64,000 bases of DNA from Nitzschia sp. DOCU1 (GCA_951394045.1 OX595991.1:310001-374000), one strand, 5' to 3'. Positions 42,279 to 55,524 are shown, counted from the first letter of the stretch. Notes: a model not told the origin generated them from the letters alone. Translations and numbers: made by a program.

Positions 42279-45200
42279 ATGCCTCCTTCTTCGAAACGTC
42301 GCAATAATAACACGGGCGACGAGCAATCTTCCTTGGCGGCAGAAATGAAACGCAAAGAAACCTGCAGTAAGAATAGCAATCTCAGTGCGACAGTACTGGA
42401 CGATCAAGCCGAAGATCATCATCATCATCATCGCTATCCCCCGACTCGGCCCAACAATGATTCCAGGGATACCAATGGCACTACTACTACTACTAGTGTT
42501 ACTACCATTGTCGATACGGCAATGGCAGCAGATGGTACTACTGCTGGTTGTTTGCATTGTCATACTGTCTCTAAAGAAACACAAGTTCGTTGCGATGAAT
42601 GTCAATCCTACATTTGTCCGACGTGTCACTGGTGTCATGAATATCAAGCCAATCATGAAATTCGGGTGTGTGATCGATGCGATGCCTTTTATTGTCGTCA
42701 TTGTGATGAAATGGATCAATGCGATGATTGTGGAGAAGTTGTATGTGCCTCCTGTTCCACACTACTAAGTTGTAAATTTTGTGGTGGGGGACTCTGTGAA
42801 GAATGTGCGACTGCGTGTGGACGGTACGTAACTGTAGTGTAGTATTGGATTGAGTTGTGCTGTGTTGTGGTACGAGTCTCTGACAATCACTTCTTTCTTC
42901 TATTGCTATGATTCGACTTGCTACCTGTGCTTTGCTATTCTTTCTTTATCTTAAAGTTGTGGTATTGTTCTTTGTAGTCGAGATGCCAAATTTGCGGTGG
43001 ACTGTGATACTTGCCGTTTATCGTATTGTTTGGTATGTTTGGCGTCCGGCTCGAAGGATCCGTGTGTTCGATGTGGACATCGGCCTTCCAAACGCATGGA
43101 ACAGTTGGTTCACCTCAGGCTCAAATCGATTTACAAGGCATTCAAGCAATCCAGTCGATCACCCAAAAATATGAATTCATCGTCAGAGCAATACAATCAG
43201 GATCATCCTAATAATGATCATCATCATCACCACCATTACTATTCCAAAAAGAAAAGTGAAAGTGGACCGACCATTGAAGAATTGGAAGAAGGAATGGAAG
43301 AATTGCATCCCGACGCGGCGGCAAAAACGAGACGAAAATCATCAGACCCCGATAGTCATTCGTTATTGGCAGGAGCTGCGTTGGCCATGTCCATGTCATC
43401 CTTGCAAAATCAACAACATGATATAACGCCAGACTTTTTGGCGGAAAAGTTTTTGGAAGAAAAACAAAAAGAAGCCGATGCTGCCGCACAAGCCTTGTTG
43501 GCAGAACTCGAAGAAGAAGAGGAGGCCGCTAAAACGAAAAAGTCGAAAAAGAAACGCAAAAAGGAACGGCAACAAAAGGCCAAGAAAGATGATGACGACG
43601 AAGAGGAGGAGGATTCTAAACCAAAAGCGGCACCTAGCAAACAGGCAGGAAAGGAAAGAGAGCAGGAGCAACAGCCATTGGAAGCTAGTAGTACGCCTGC
43701 CAAGCCGTCGGCAACAGTACCAAAGGATGATGCATCGTCCAGAGGTGATTCTTCGACTCAAAAAGCTGGAAATGAGACTAGTAAGAGTACACCTGTGAAA
43801 AACTTGCCATCGCCACAAGCCATTTCGCCGTCAGATGCAAAATCGCCGTCAACGCCCGAAATTGATCCGTTTGAAAAGCGGCTTTTGGATTGCATTGATG
43901 AATCCGATATTGATGGCATTGAAGGAATTCTATTCGAGCTCAAGGGGGTCCCTGGGCGAGCCGCGCTACGAAAGAATGCCAAAAAGGCATTGAAGCGGCT
44001 CAAAGCGCCTGACACTGCTGCAACCGAAGAGGAAGAGCAAGCCATGATGAGGGAGCAGCAAGCGTCGTCTATTCCCGTGGCCACTAGTGGCCCTGTCGAA
44101 CTCCTAAAGTTGATTTCAGATCACAAAGTACCCGGGAAACAGCCCAATCGAGCCGAATGTGTCATGCAAATGTCTCCTATCGTTGTGGGTTGGGTTATTG
44201 GAAAGGGAGGTCAGCGAATTCGTGATTTGATGGAAGAAAGCGGTGCCAAGGTTTGGATTGATCAAGAAAAGGCCAGGCCGGAGGATCCTCGGAACGTGTA
44301 CATTAGTGGAGAACGCAAGGCTGTGGATCAAGCCGTTCATATGGTCAGGGAGATTGTTTCCAAGGCGCCGATTGAAGGAGCAGCTAAGTATGCCCCGGAA
44401 GATGACCCTGCTGATAACCCGCAAGAAGCCGTGGCCCGTATCCCTGGCGCACCAGCGGTAGCGGCGGCTCCTGTAGCGGATACGCCAACTCGAGCAGCAA
44501 AGCCCTTGATGCAGCAACAACAACAACTTTCGATTCCGGAGCCGGCTCCTGGCCTTGCCCCGCTTCAGGCAGTGCAATCTCTTGATCCTAATAACCAGGA
44601 GGAAACGTTTGAGCATGTCATGACCTGCGAAGCCCGCTTTGTTCCGTTGCTCATTGGAAAGCGGGGATGGGCTATCAAAGATATTCAGGACAAGAGTGGC
44701 GCTCGTGTCGACATTGATCAGACTGTGACTCCCCGTCAGATTCGTATTTCGGGCTCCAAGACTAGTGTGGAGAAGGCCATTCCGATGGTTCGAGACGTGT
44801 TGAGCTATCCTCATGCCCAGCCGCAGCCTGGAGGGGACGAATTACCCGATGGAATGGATCAGCTCTTGGGAGTTGCTGCCGCCTTGCAGCAACATGAAGC
44901 TTTACCCGGTGAAACACATGTGGATAACCGCCCGCATACGCCGCCGCCGTACAGCTACATCATGACTGGTGATGCGAAGAGCGCTATCTCGGCGTCTTCG
45001 TCCTTGTCGTCCACGCCGGAGCCTTCCATGGCATCAAGCACCAAGGCATTGCCGATACAGCTTGCTACGGGACCTTTGATCCCGCCGACCGACTACAACT
45101 TTTCTCCAGGTGCTCAGATGCATACCCCATCAGCTCCAAACCGTGGCCAGTACCTTCCTCAAGACATGCAACGAGGCTTGAATCGCATGGGTGACCGAGG

Positions 45201-46374
45201 AGCATTTGCGCCTCGTCCGCAGCAGGTGCCTCCTCCGGCCATGTACGGTACCAGGAGTGGGCTTATGGGCATCCAACACATTCCGGGGATGGGAATGCCG
45301 CCACCTCATCCGAATCATGATCAAATGTACAACCCGGGTCCAAAGCCCGCGCCTGCCCCGATGGGCCACGGCATGATGCACAATCCGCCGCCTCCAGCCG
45401 GATACAGTGGGAGCGCCATGGGTGCGCCAGGCTCTACAAAGGCGATTCATGACGGCTTTGGAATGATGGGACCGACGTTTCGCAGCACTTCAGGTGGTCC
45501 AGTGGGAATGCCACAGCACCAAATGATGCATCCGTCCCCGCAACAACCACAGATGAATCGATACAATTCCCTCCCCCCCGGTTCCTCGCTTGGCGGTGGT
45601 TTGCTGCCTGGCCAGGACGGTCCCTCGGTAGCCTTTGACAGTCGTGGGCCCAACCCCCTTGGAGGGTGGGATCGTGGGCCAGCGACTATCGACTATGCAC
45701 CTGCCCCAGGACTGCCTACAAGGAGCAGACTCCCTCAAGATACATTGCATGGAGCCTCCGGCCATCTTGGGCTCGGACCCGACTCTGGTGCTTTTGGAGC
45801 TTCCTTTCACCCTACCATCCCGCAGGATGGAGGTATGGCCAGGGGTGTCAATAGCTCCTCGGTACCGCTGGGAGGTGGGTTCGATTTGGGTCAGTCACTT
45901 GGTGTTGGTATGCCTCCTGGCGCACCTTTTTCGTCAGGCTTGGATCCTACAGGGAGTGCTCCGGGTCCGATGGAATCACTTCGTGATGATTCCAGAATCA
46001 TTGACAACCTGTTTGGTCCTTCGACAAATACTTCGTCGGTTGGCGGAAATACCGGAAGCAACAACGATCCGGCTCAAAGTCTGCTGACGGGGCTGCAAGG
46101 GCTATCGCTTGGGGGGACTGCCGGCTTGGGAACTGCAGGTGGGGCCGCCCTTCCTTCAATCGCTGTCGGAGGGACGGGCCTTTGGGGCGATCCTCTGCCT
46201 GACTGGAATCCTGCAACTGGAGCCGCATCCACCGTTTTGGATTCTGCAACCAACAAAGACTCGGCTCTACTAGACACCTCCATCCTGGCCGGCTTGCAGC
46301 CATTTCATTTAGATGAGGATGTCCAACAACATCCTCCGCAATCGCGATTCAACTGGGGATCGACAAATGCTTAA
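42279..46374 (+). CDS. CxxC-rich, double-KH RNA-binding protein
   Basis: Exon 1 is 42279-42823 and exon 2 is 42978-46374; the 154-bp intron (GTACGT...TTTGTAG) joins ACGR to RDAKFAVDCDTC in frame, giving 1313 residues. Residues about 90-212 hold a run of at least eleven C-x-x-C pairs (CLHC, CDEC, CPTC, CDRC, CRHC, CDDC, CASC, CKFC, CEEC, CDTC, CLVC, CVRC), which must bind several zinc ions. A coiled, Lys/Glu-rich stretch follows. Two KH domains lie at about 566-640 (VVGWVIGKGGQRIRDLMEE) and 725-790 (VPLLIGKRGWAIKDIQD); both keep the G-x-x-G loop that grips single-stranded RNA or DNA. The last 500 residues are Pro/Gly/Met/Ser-rich. A post-transcriptional regulator is likely; the domain pair recalls MEX-3, which has two KH domains but a C-terminal RING. 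Confidence 0.88.
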
Positions 46375-47352
46375 GCGGGCAACGGCATAGGAATCACTTC
46401 TCTCCGTTTATGTTTCTTGAAGAATGCTACACCAGAAGGGGACAAAGAGAAACCATGTTTGTTTCGTGCGTCTCAGGAAAGAAGGGAAGCCAATCACTGC
46501 GCGTTTGGTCTTTTCGCCTTCCTGGGCTGTGTTGTCGGGCATACTGCTTCGTGCCCGCCATATTATTTCAATCTACTTTTTCTCATTGTCTTCGCTCTGT
46601 CTCGTGGAGTGGAAGTGAAAGCATACTGCGCCGTGCGTTCACATTGCCATTTCATTGAGTATGTAAGCTGACCAGGCTCGCAGCCCCTGCGCTACTGCCG
46701 GTGCAGGAAGATGCTGTGATTTTGGTCCTTGCGGTGTGTAGCTATTCCTTAACAACCATAAAGTTCGTTGTTGTTACCGCCTCTCATAGCTAGAGTGATA
46801 GGCAGAACTAGAACTCGCGCGGGTAGACCAGGAAGAATGAGTAAGTCGAGCGTTCCAATCGAGGCTGGAAATAATACAGACATTTTCAATGAACATGGAC
46901 AACTCCTTGCGAGATTAAACTAGCAGTAGGTTGCACGTTGATTGGGTCCGTGCAATGCTAGTCTTTTTCGGCCCCCTTTAGATCGGTAACAGCAATAGTC
47001 GGCAAAGTGCTACATAAAGACATAACATCGCAAGTAGATCTCTAGCGGCCAAGCTATCATGGCATATGCCTTTCTACATCACCATCGTACATACGATGAG
47101 GTCTACCCTGCGTGATAGGGCTCCTCTCTGCATCCCGACACATCGTCGATGACGCTATCCTTTTATCGATTGAGGTGCCTCAACTTGACAAAGCCGTCTA
47201 TCGTAATACCGCCTGAATAGGTCTCCTACAATCAATGATCCCGCAGAAAGAAGCAGCAGCAACGGTACGACGAATGAAGGGAAGGAGGGCGTAATGCGGA
47301 ATCTCCTGAATGCCCTTCTAAGTGCGAGGTGACGCCAGTTGAGTTCGGCACC
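46375..47352. other. intergenic, no gene seen
   Basis: Three overlapping ORFs of 64-84 codons at 46410-46671 are chance reading frames in one stretch. No RNA gene fold was recognised. Confidence 0.4.
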
Positions 47353-48932
47353 ATGACACATCAAACGTCGTCGAGCGACAGTCGAAGATCCACCTCCATG
47401 TTTCAGCGAACTCTGTTGGCATTACTGTTGGTATCAGCCGCCCTGGTGAATATCTGGTCGACAAGTCAAGTCTCGCTTGTCTCTGTGTCAGATACGGAAG
47501 AAATCAACAATCCTCCCATCCGTAACTTCCAGCAACACCAGCCCCATCCTGCTCCGACTATTTCAGAGACTGGGGGTTCATCATCAGCTGTTTATTCTCG
47601 TGTCAAAAAGGATTTAGCGAAAGAAATTCATCTGGACGACGCCATTTTGCCCCCCATCGAGGCCGTCGCCGGTCCGTTGGCTCAAATCGATCCGGATTGG
47701 CGACCATTTTGGGGTCAACATCGTTCCGACCAAGACGTTGTCATGGGCGTGGCACAATATCTACCCTATCCCGAACTAGCCTTGTTTCTCGGCTCCTTGG
47801 CAGCCGTTAACTTTACAGGGGATGTCGTCTTGAGTGTCGACTTTGAACATTGGAAGAGTAACTATACTCGTGCGACCCATATCTGGTTCACCAAGTTCAT
47901 TCCCAAAGTATGGCCCAACTTGAACCTGATTCTCTATCAAAGTCGGTATGAACCAGCACTCGAGTTGGGAGCGCAACCAAACAAGCATAAAATGATGGGA
48001 ATGGCCAAGCTAATTAGGAATGCTACCTCGCTATTTGATCCAAGAGCGACACGAAGTTTTGTACAATTGCGGTTTGAATTCATGGCGTTATGGATTCGAC
48101 ATTACTCTACTCGCAGCCGAGTAGGAATCTTTGATGTTCATGATGTTCATTTTCAGTTGAATCCTTTTGAATTGACGGATCGACCCTTGCCACTGAGTCC
48201 CATCGGTGCGTTACATAGTACTATGGAAGGAGTTCATCGTCGGTGCATGGTCGTCCTTTCAATCACTCACGTGCTACATGTGTTGTTTTCAAATTTGTGG
48301 ATGTTCTTTTACTATTTCTAGACTGGCATTTTACCAAAGAATTTGGAAGTCGATTGGGTGCTACCGCACCATGGGTCAAGTGGTCTTGGGGTCGACCAAT
48401 GTTAGATCGTCTAAATGCATATCCTCCAATCAATCCTGGAACCATGTTGGGGGGACGACTTGCAGCCGAAGTGTACTTGCGAGCCATGGTGCAATATTTT
48501 GATGAAAGGGGAGGAGCAAGTCGAGGGTGGGGAGAGGATCAGGTGAGAATTACACTGGCTACGTGCGGGATGCTGCTGGTATTCCAAGATTGGCACACTC
48601 ACGATTACAATACGACCCAGGCTCATTCAACAGTCATGGCCTATACTGGATACTTGGTCAATCATACAAGCGTGCAGTTTCATCTGCACAAGCAGTTCCG
48701 TAAAGATAACCCGTTTACTTTTTTGGGAAACAATGCCCTGCGAGGAGCCGGCAAAGCACGGGCCTTGGTCAATGGCCAAGGTCAAGCTCTCAATGGTCCC
48801 ATTGTTGTACCAATCGTTCACAAGGGCGTTCCGGTACCTTGTCAAAGAGCCGAGGCCATGCGGGAGCAGTGGGTTAGTGACTTTGAACGGTACTATGAAA
48901 ATTACGTAGCGGGCAAGACTACTACGACCTAG
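47353..48932 (+). CDS. type II membrane protein, probable GT-A glycosyltransferase, two exons
   Basis: Exon 1 is 47353-48238 and exon 2 is 48322-48932; the 83-bp intron (GTCGGT...TTTCTAG) joins MEGVH to WHFTKEF in frame, giving 498 residues. The donor is weak, but it is the only one that keeps the frame. A signal anchor lies at about 20-35 (LLALLLVSAALVNIW). The luminal domain has VGIFDVHDVHFQLNPF, where D-V-H-D-V-x-F-Q is the metal-binding motif of a family of GT-A enzymes with a D-x-R-D-V-x-F-Q-x-x-P-F block. It later has INPGTMLGG and GEDQ, at the positions of the acceptor-side N-x-G and D-Q motifs. The substrate is unknown. Golgi location is inferred from topology. Confidence 0.75.
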
Positions 48933-49283
48933 TCGATGACGACGTTGAGGAATCTGCTGCTACAACCAGACGCAGTCCCAGTGAAACGACTGTTGGGGAT
49001 AGATAATGCTAGTCCAATAAGATAAGTAGTCATGGTACTACATCCGTCGCCGTGTGATGGGTTTATTTTGTTTTGTCGGCTGTCGTTTTCGCTTGCTAAT
49101 TCGCAATGTGAACTGACTACTTTGACTTCTCAATCACGAATTGAGTCTCCAGAAACTCTGCTGCAACCTTTTACCGCCGTGTAGGCAGTCTGCGCGCCTG
49201 CCCACATATCAATGACTTCTTTGACTAAATAAGCTATGGCTCGCCCGCTTTTTATTTTCCATTGTTATTCTTTTGAACGCATC
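48933..49283. other. intergenic, left flank of the complete retrotransposon
   Basis: No gene seen. Its last bases carry the left copy of the target-site duplication. Confidence 0.4.
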
Positions 49284-49289
49284 AGGTTG
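49284..49289. repeat. target-site duplication, left copy (AGGTTG)
   Basis: The same six bases recur at 55995-56000 just outside the other LTR. Copia elements usually make 5-bp duplications; the sixth base may be a coincidence. Confidence 0.85.
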
Positions 49290-49759
49290 TGTTACGAAAG
49301 GTCACACGTGGTATTTTAAAGTGCGTGTTATTTTAGTGTTTTCGTTTCTCCGGTCTACCAAAGAGTGAGAGCTTAAGAGTCCTCGTATCGACCATCTGTC
49401 GTGAGTCGTGTCTCTGGGGACTATAGCGCTTATGCGCCATCAATCAGCATCTCATGTTCTCCCCATGTACACGTGATTTCTCTCCGTTCTTCACATTGTA
49501 GTTGTATCCGTTCTCTGTCCCGGACTGTTCTCCTTTATTCTCTTGTTCTCCTTTTGTTAGGATGCGCCTTCAAGAGGTCTTTATTATTGTGACACCTTAT
49601 TGACATCCGCCATCAATGTCAGTCATGTGCTTATATGTTTGTCTGCTGATGTCACGTCGTGTCAGTCCTTTAGTGTTCATCTGTCTGTTTGTGTAATCCG
49701 TGTATTCCCTGTATTCGTATGTATGAATCCTTGGAGTCGGATATCAACATACTTCAACA
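49290..49759 (-). repeat. 3' LTR (470 bp)
   Basis: Begins TGTTACG and ends TTCAACA on the plus strand. It matches 55525-55994 base for base as far as I can compare. Confidence 0.97.
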
Positions 49760-49767
49760 CCCTTCCT
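49760..49767 (-). promoter_or_regulatory. polypurine tract for plus-strand priming
   Basis: In element orientation the bases AGGAAGGG directly precede the 3' LTR, the expected place and composition for the RNase H-resistant primer of second-strand synthesis. Confidence 0.75.
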
Positions 49768-49810
49768 GTTGATTTCCCGACGTCCATAATTCCTTGGCCT
49801 TCTGTCGAGC

Positions 49811-52800
49811 TTATGACTCAACTCGCCTGATGTATTTCTCTTTGTGATCATCGTAGATTTGCGAACTTACGTTCTTCGTGAACCAATCACTTAGATTCTC
49901 CGCAGTCTTCACGAAGATTATCTTGATAAATCCATCTTCAATGAATTCCGTTACGTATCTCGTTCGCAGGTCTAGATGCTTCGCTCGTGACGTCGTTGTC
50001 ACATTCTCCGCCATAAATATCGCTCCGATATTGTCAACGCGGCATATGATGGGCAATTTGACCTTTATTCCCATCGTTATCAGTAGTTGCACGATGAACT
50101 TGATTTCCTTTGCCGCTTCGGATAGTGCAACGATTTCGGCTTCGCTGCTACTTAAAGCGACGCTTCTTTGTGCCTTGGATTTCCAACTGATTGGCACGCC
50201 CAATAAGAATATCACGAATCCCGACACACTGATTCGCGTTTCTTTGTCTCCGGCCCAATCACTATCAGAGAATGCAACGATGTCCCATTCCTGATTTGTC
50301 CCGCTGAATTTCGGTTCAATTCTCAGTCCATAGTCTTCTGTATCCAATACAAACTTTATTGCCCTCTTCATTTCGTTAAATGCAGCGTGCGTCGGGCAAT
50401 CCAGAACTTTTGAAAGCTCTCGCACCACATTTGCGATGTCTGGTCTCGAATGTTTCACAAGATACAGCAACGTGCCAACTCCACTTCGATATTCTGTGTT
50501 CTTCTGGAGTAACGTTTGGCATCTTATCGTCTGGTCTCACTATCCCTTGTCCTGGAGTTCCCGGTGTCTTGTAGTGTGTCATCGTCCTGACGAGTTCTCC
50601 AAACTTAGCCTTCATTGATTTGATTAAATGAGGTTGACGCAACGTCGCTTTCGTTTTGTCTTCATTGAAGACAATGTTGCAACTCAAGTAGTCCGTCATA
50701 TCGTTCTCGATCTTTAGCGTAAAGCCTTGTTTTTTCAATCCTGCGATCGTACTGTCAATCGCTTTCTTCGTTCCGCAACAATAGCAGTCATCCACATAAA
50801 GCGCGATGAATATCATGCCATCGTCGTCGTTTCTCGTCAGTAGGCAAGGATCTGCGTATCCTTGTTTAAATCCAATTGCTTTCAGCTTCGCACTTAGCTT
50901 TTTAAAGAACTCTCTCGCAGATTGAATGAGTCCATAAATAGTCTGATTCAGCTTACAGCACAAAGCGTTTTCGTCTCTCACATGGGCGCCATTGTTCATC
51001 AATCCTTCGGGCGCGTCCATGTATATGTCTTCGGCTAAATCGCCATGTAGAAATGCCGTCTCGACATCGATGATCACGTTGTTCAGTTTGTAGATCATCG
51101 ACAACAGGATCATGATTCGGAATGTGATGTCGTTTACTACTGGAGCATAGCTCTCGGTAAAATCGACTCCTGGGATTTGGCTGTATCCGCAAGCTACCAA
51201 TCTGGCGCGAAACACGCCATTTCGTTTGACCTTAAATACCCATTTCGATTTAACGCAACGCCGATCTCGCGGAATTTGCGTACGCGGGATCAAAGTCCAC
51301 ACATTTCGATTTTCCATATCATTTAATTCCTTGTTGATAGCATCTCTCCATTTCTTTCTCTGCTTCGGGTCCTCATGGTCCCAAGCATCTTTAAATTTCG
51401 TAGGTTCATCGTACTCTACTTCTTCTTGCGCAAAGCAGTGGTCGATTAATAGATGCGCGGCATCCATCTCTGTCGCTGCTGCTTCGTTTTCAGTCGTCTC
51501 TTTTTCTTCTTCATTCGCACTTTCATTTTTAGACGACACTTGTGCGTTTTGAAAGTCCGTCGCATCATTTTCCCTTCCTAATCGATCAGCTGCTTTCGAC
51601 TCTTCGGATTCACCGGCGCCTGGATTGGGGTTGAAGAAAGTTTGGAGGCGTCGCAACTCGCGCTCCTGGCGTGTCATTCGGGCGGGCCGTTCCTGTTGAG
51701 TAGCTTGGTCGGGCTCCTCCCTTCCGGCTTCGGAGTCTGGGGGTTGCGATGCGTCCGTATCTCCATTCCCTTCCGGCTCCTCAGGTTCTGCTGACCTGAT
51801 AAGTTCATTTGTAATTCTCGTTTCCTCGGCGAGAGGAACAACTTCCTCATCGTCGTCATCGATAACCACAACTTTTGGTCTCGGATTCGTACCTTTGTAT
51901 TCCCCATACGTCTTGTTCAGCCATAGGATATCTCTGGACTGCAGCAGTCCATTAGTTTCCAAGTCGACAAGTCGATAGACATCGTCGGCGTGGTTTTTCG
52001 TGTATCCCACAAACATAGCTGTTCGACCCCGCTTATCCATTTTACTACGCATTTTCTTATCGTGGTAGTATGAAACGACCGCCATCTCTCCAAATGTTCT
52101 TAAGTGGCGGGCGTAAATAGGGTCTTTTTCGTATAGCTGCCGATGCGATGAGACTGGCTTGTTTTCCGATACAAGGATGTTCTCGGTATCCTGGTGATAA
52201 TTGGCACATTCAGTCCATGTGCCGATCCGAATCGGGTCATCCTTAAGTATCCCAGCATGATAGTATGATGCTCTGATACGGCCATAGAGTGTGGTGAACT
52301 TTCGCTCAACGCGTCCGTTCCTCTGTGGCGTACCAGCTCCTGTGTATTCAAAAATAGCGCCGGGGAACTCATCTCGGCACTTATCTTCGAAACTTTTGTT
52401 CTCACCGCTGTTATCGCACCGTATGTATTTGACTGTGTGCTCAGTCTTCGCCTTAATTTCCTTCAGCAGGCGTATCAAAACTCCTGCCGTCTCACTTTTC
52501 TGTTTAAGGAAGAACGACCATCCGTAGTCTGTGGCGTCGTCGAGCGCCATCAACCAGTATTTAGTTTGCGAGAAACTTTCGCCTTTCACGGACGAAATAT
52601 CGATGAATAGGCGCTCGCATGGTATCGCGCTTCTTTCACTCAACAATTTTGAAACTGCGCGTTGTTTCGCTTTAGCCTCGGCGCAGTATACGCATTGCGT
52701 CGGCTGTCCTGTCAGCTTCCAACCATAGAATTTAACTGTCTTTTTAATTATCTCTGTACCTACATGTCCGAGCTTAGTATGCGCTTCATCGTACCCAATG

Positions 52801-55397
52801 TTTGCGCCAAGCTCCATGGTAGGCATCGCTAGACTCTGGCCTACTGGGACCAGTTCAACCCCGCACACAAAGCTGTTCCCACTCTTGAACACCTTGTCGA
52901 ACGTGAGTCGAAAGTCGTCTTTTTCAATATATATGGAGGTCCCTTCGTTACCCAATTTGAAACCCCTTTTCAATGTAGCTGGTATAGAAATTAGATTGGC
53001 CACGAGTTCGGGCACAATCTTTACGTCCTTAAGTATGAATTCAACCGATTCTCCGTGTCGTCCCGTCATTCGAACCCGCTTATCGCCTACTCTCAGCGAT
53101 TTCATTATTACGCCTGATCGGCCCGTCTTTATTTCTGAGTAGGCGGAGCGCACGTTCTCTAAACCGTCGTCACTGTTTGAGAAGTGTGAGGTCGCTGCAG
53201 TATCTGCAAGCCACACATTTTGGCGAAACGACCTACTTTTCTCGAGATCGAGTAAAGCAACGTTGTCGGCTGCCTCGGAAATGTAGTCTTCGAGAGAACC
53301 AAGCGTATGGGCCGCCCATTTGAGCCCCGCTTGAATCATCGAGTTAATTTCGCGTTGAGAGAAGCCTCGTTCGCCATGTGCTCGCAACCGCGCGTTAAGG
53401 CCCGCGGTATCACACAAAAGGTCTTTCACATCATAAATGTCGATTTTCCGAATTGCGTTTTTCACATCGCTCACCCAGCGATGTTTGTTGCTGCTAATGA
53501 TGTGCTTGGAGGCTTCATAAAGAAGTCTCTCCATTGTCTCCTGCTCGGCCAGGTATCCCTTGATCGCGGTGAAACGCACGTGTTGCGCCATCTTCTTGTC
53601 TTGCTCAAGTTGTTTGTAAATTAACCAACTTTTATTCTTCTCGTCCCACCTTTTAATGGTGAACGATCCGTTCGGTTCCTTCGTCACGCGTAGCGAGTCG
53701 ATAAACATCTGCTCGGCCTCCGAATGGTCAGAACTACTCACAGTAGGAGTGTGGTAGTTAGCCGTAGTCATCCCCAATGGATGTTTGTCGCGTTTCGTGA
53801 TCGTCTTATCCATCTCAACGATGGTAATGGAATCGTCGTCGTTCGGGTAGACGACGATCTCCATGTTCGTGATCTTGGGATCGTCGACCTTCTTCTTCGA
53901 CTTGATCTTCTCATCGACCATGTCGACGATCCTTTTAACATCTTCCGTCTTGACAGACGAGACATCATCGAGGTCGATCGAAGTTCCTTCGACATCTTCA
54001 ATCTTAAATTTAAAACTATCTACACTCATCGGTTCAATGCTAGCGTAGGCATCGTCCCGTTCATCCATGAGTTCATCCTCTTCGTCTTGACCAAGTTTTG
54101 CACGCTTTGCGAATTCTTCAACCACACCCTCAACGATTTCGTGTTTCGTGGCGGCGATCTTACGATCGTCATCTTCGTTGAAAGTAGAAACTGAGTTGAA
54201 TAATCCTTCTTCATCAGAATCGTCCAAACCGTTGTTTATCAGACCGATCCCGTCGTGCATGCCTTGGGCATAGGCGCGTAGAAGTCGCCTATCGCCCTGT
54301 TCCCTCTCGTCGACTTGCTTGGTCGGCATCCTGGCTACCGAATTCTCCTCTCCATAGAGGATGAAGTCTTCAAAGCTCGCGTTAGCTTGGTCGTTTTCGA
54401 GCATCTGCAGAGCTCTTTCCGTTCCGTTGAAAGTCATCGTATTCTGTTCGTTCTTTCGTTTTGGGCAATTTGGTTTTATGTGACCGATTTGGTTACAGTA
54501 GAAGCACCTGACTTCCTTACCGTTTGCCCTCCCGTTCTCATGCGGTTTTTCGTTTTGCTTTTTCGAGCGGCAATCCGCTCCCTTGTGCCCGTGTTTCCCG
54601 CAGTGATAACACTTGCCCTTGAACATGGCACCTGCGAATTTCTTAGGGTTGTTCCTCGTTCCAGCGGTAAACAGAACCGTGTCCTGTTGACCATCATGGG
54701 GTCGTCGATTATCGGAATACTTACTTCCGCCATTGCGCTCGTATTTCAATTTCAGCTTTTCTTCGAGCTCGTCGATTTCCAGTGGGTCGTTCGGATCACC
54801 CACTCGGTCTTCGAGTGCTTCGATTACTGAGCTATATAACGGCGGCAGCGAGTTCAGAATCCTGTTAATTAAGCGAGTGTCCGATATTTGCTCAGCTCCA
54901 GATTCGTGTATTCGAATTCTGAGCTCTTCCATGTACGTTATATAATCCTCTGGATCTGTTCGCGGCGAACAGGTAGCCGAATAGAAAGACTCCTCCAATT
55001 TGGACTGCGTGGGAGCTGAGTGGCTCTCGAATTTTTGCTTCAGCCTCCTCCACGCGTCACTTGCATTTCCTGACTCGTATCCTGGTAGTTTACTCCGTTT
55101 CAAGTTCTTCAGCGCCAATCTGCCGGCGCGTGTACTTCCATCCATTGAGAGCGTTAAGTCATTAAAGACCTTTCTGTTCTTCTTTCGGAGCTCAATTCGC
55201 TCCTTCTCCGCTGGCACGTTCTCGTCCAGCACCTCTCGATCTAACGGGATCTCATCCCATGGTGTCTCGAGTGCCTCCAGCATATCTTTTGCCGCAGCTC
55301 GAGCTTCGTACTGTTGCTTCCATACTTGCCAGTCCTTCTTAAGCCCTGAAAACTTAAGGACTCTGATCGATTGTTCTTGCGTCACCGTTTCTGTCAT
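49811..55397 (-). pseudogene. copia gag-pol polyprotein with a single frameshift
   Basis: The main frame starts with the ATG at 55395-55397. It encodes gag, two CCHC knuckles (CYHCGKHGHKGADC near residue 262, then CFYCNQIGHIKPNC) and a protease with LADTAATSHF (Asp near 732). The GAG-pre-integrase zinc motif, integrase (RCDNSGEN and NGRVERKF carry the second Asp and the Glu) and RT with YVDD near residue 1534 follow. The reading shifts frame between about 50490 and 50507, at the RT/RNase H junction. The other frame then continues with EYRSGVGTLLYLVKHSRPDI and RNase H (FSDSDWAGD, SSSEAEIVALSEA) to a TAA at 49811. Copia elements normally use one frame here. One base gained or lost explains it; a sequencing error is possible because the LTRs are identical. 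Confidence 0.93.
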
Positions 55398-55512
55398 GGT
55401 CGTACTTCTTCCTGTAATTATAGCTTATCGTTAGCCTCACAAATCCGCTCTCTCTCTCTTATTTCTTACCGTTCGTCGGTACTTGAATCCTTATCCGTGT
55501 GCCTAAGTCTTG

Positions 55513-55524
55513 TACCGATCGGTA
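55513..55524. repeat. perfect 12-bp palindrome at the primer-binding position
   Basis: TACCGATCGGTA is its own reverse complement and ends at the base before the 5' LTR (55525). This is the same placement as the palindrome next to the LTR of the left element, with unrelated sequence. Confidence 0.85.

Noticed and set aside
42237..42719. 160-codon minus-strand ORF
   Set aside because: It is antisense to exon 1 of the CxxC/KH gene, whose splice junction and Cys array are coherent.
49401..49592. 63-codon ORF, identical copy at 55636-55827
   Set aside because: Both lie inside the LTRs and are identical only because the LTRs are. Nothing suggests a translated product.
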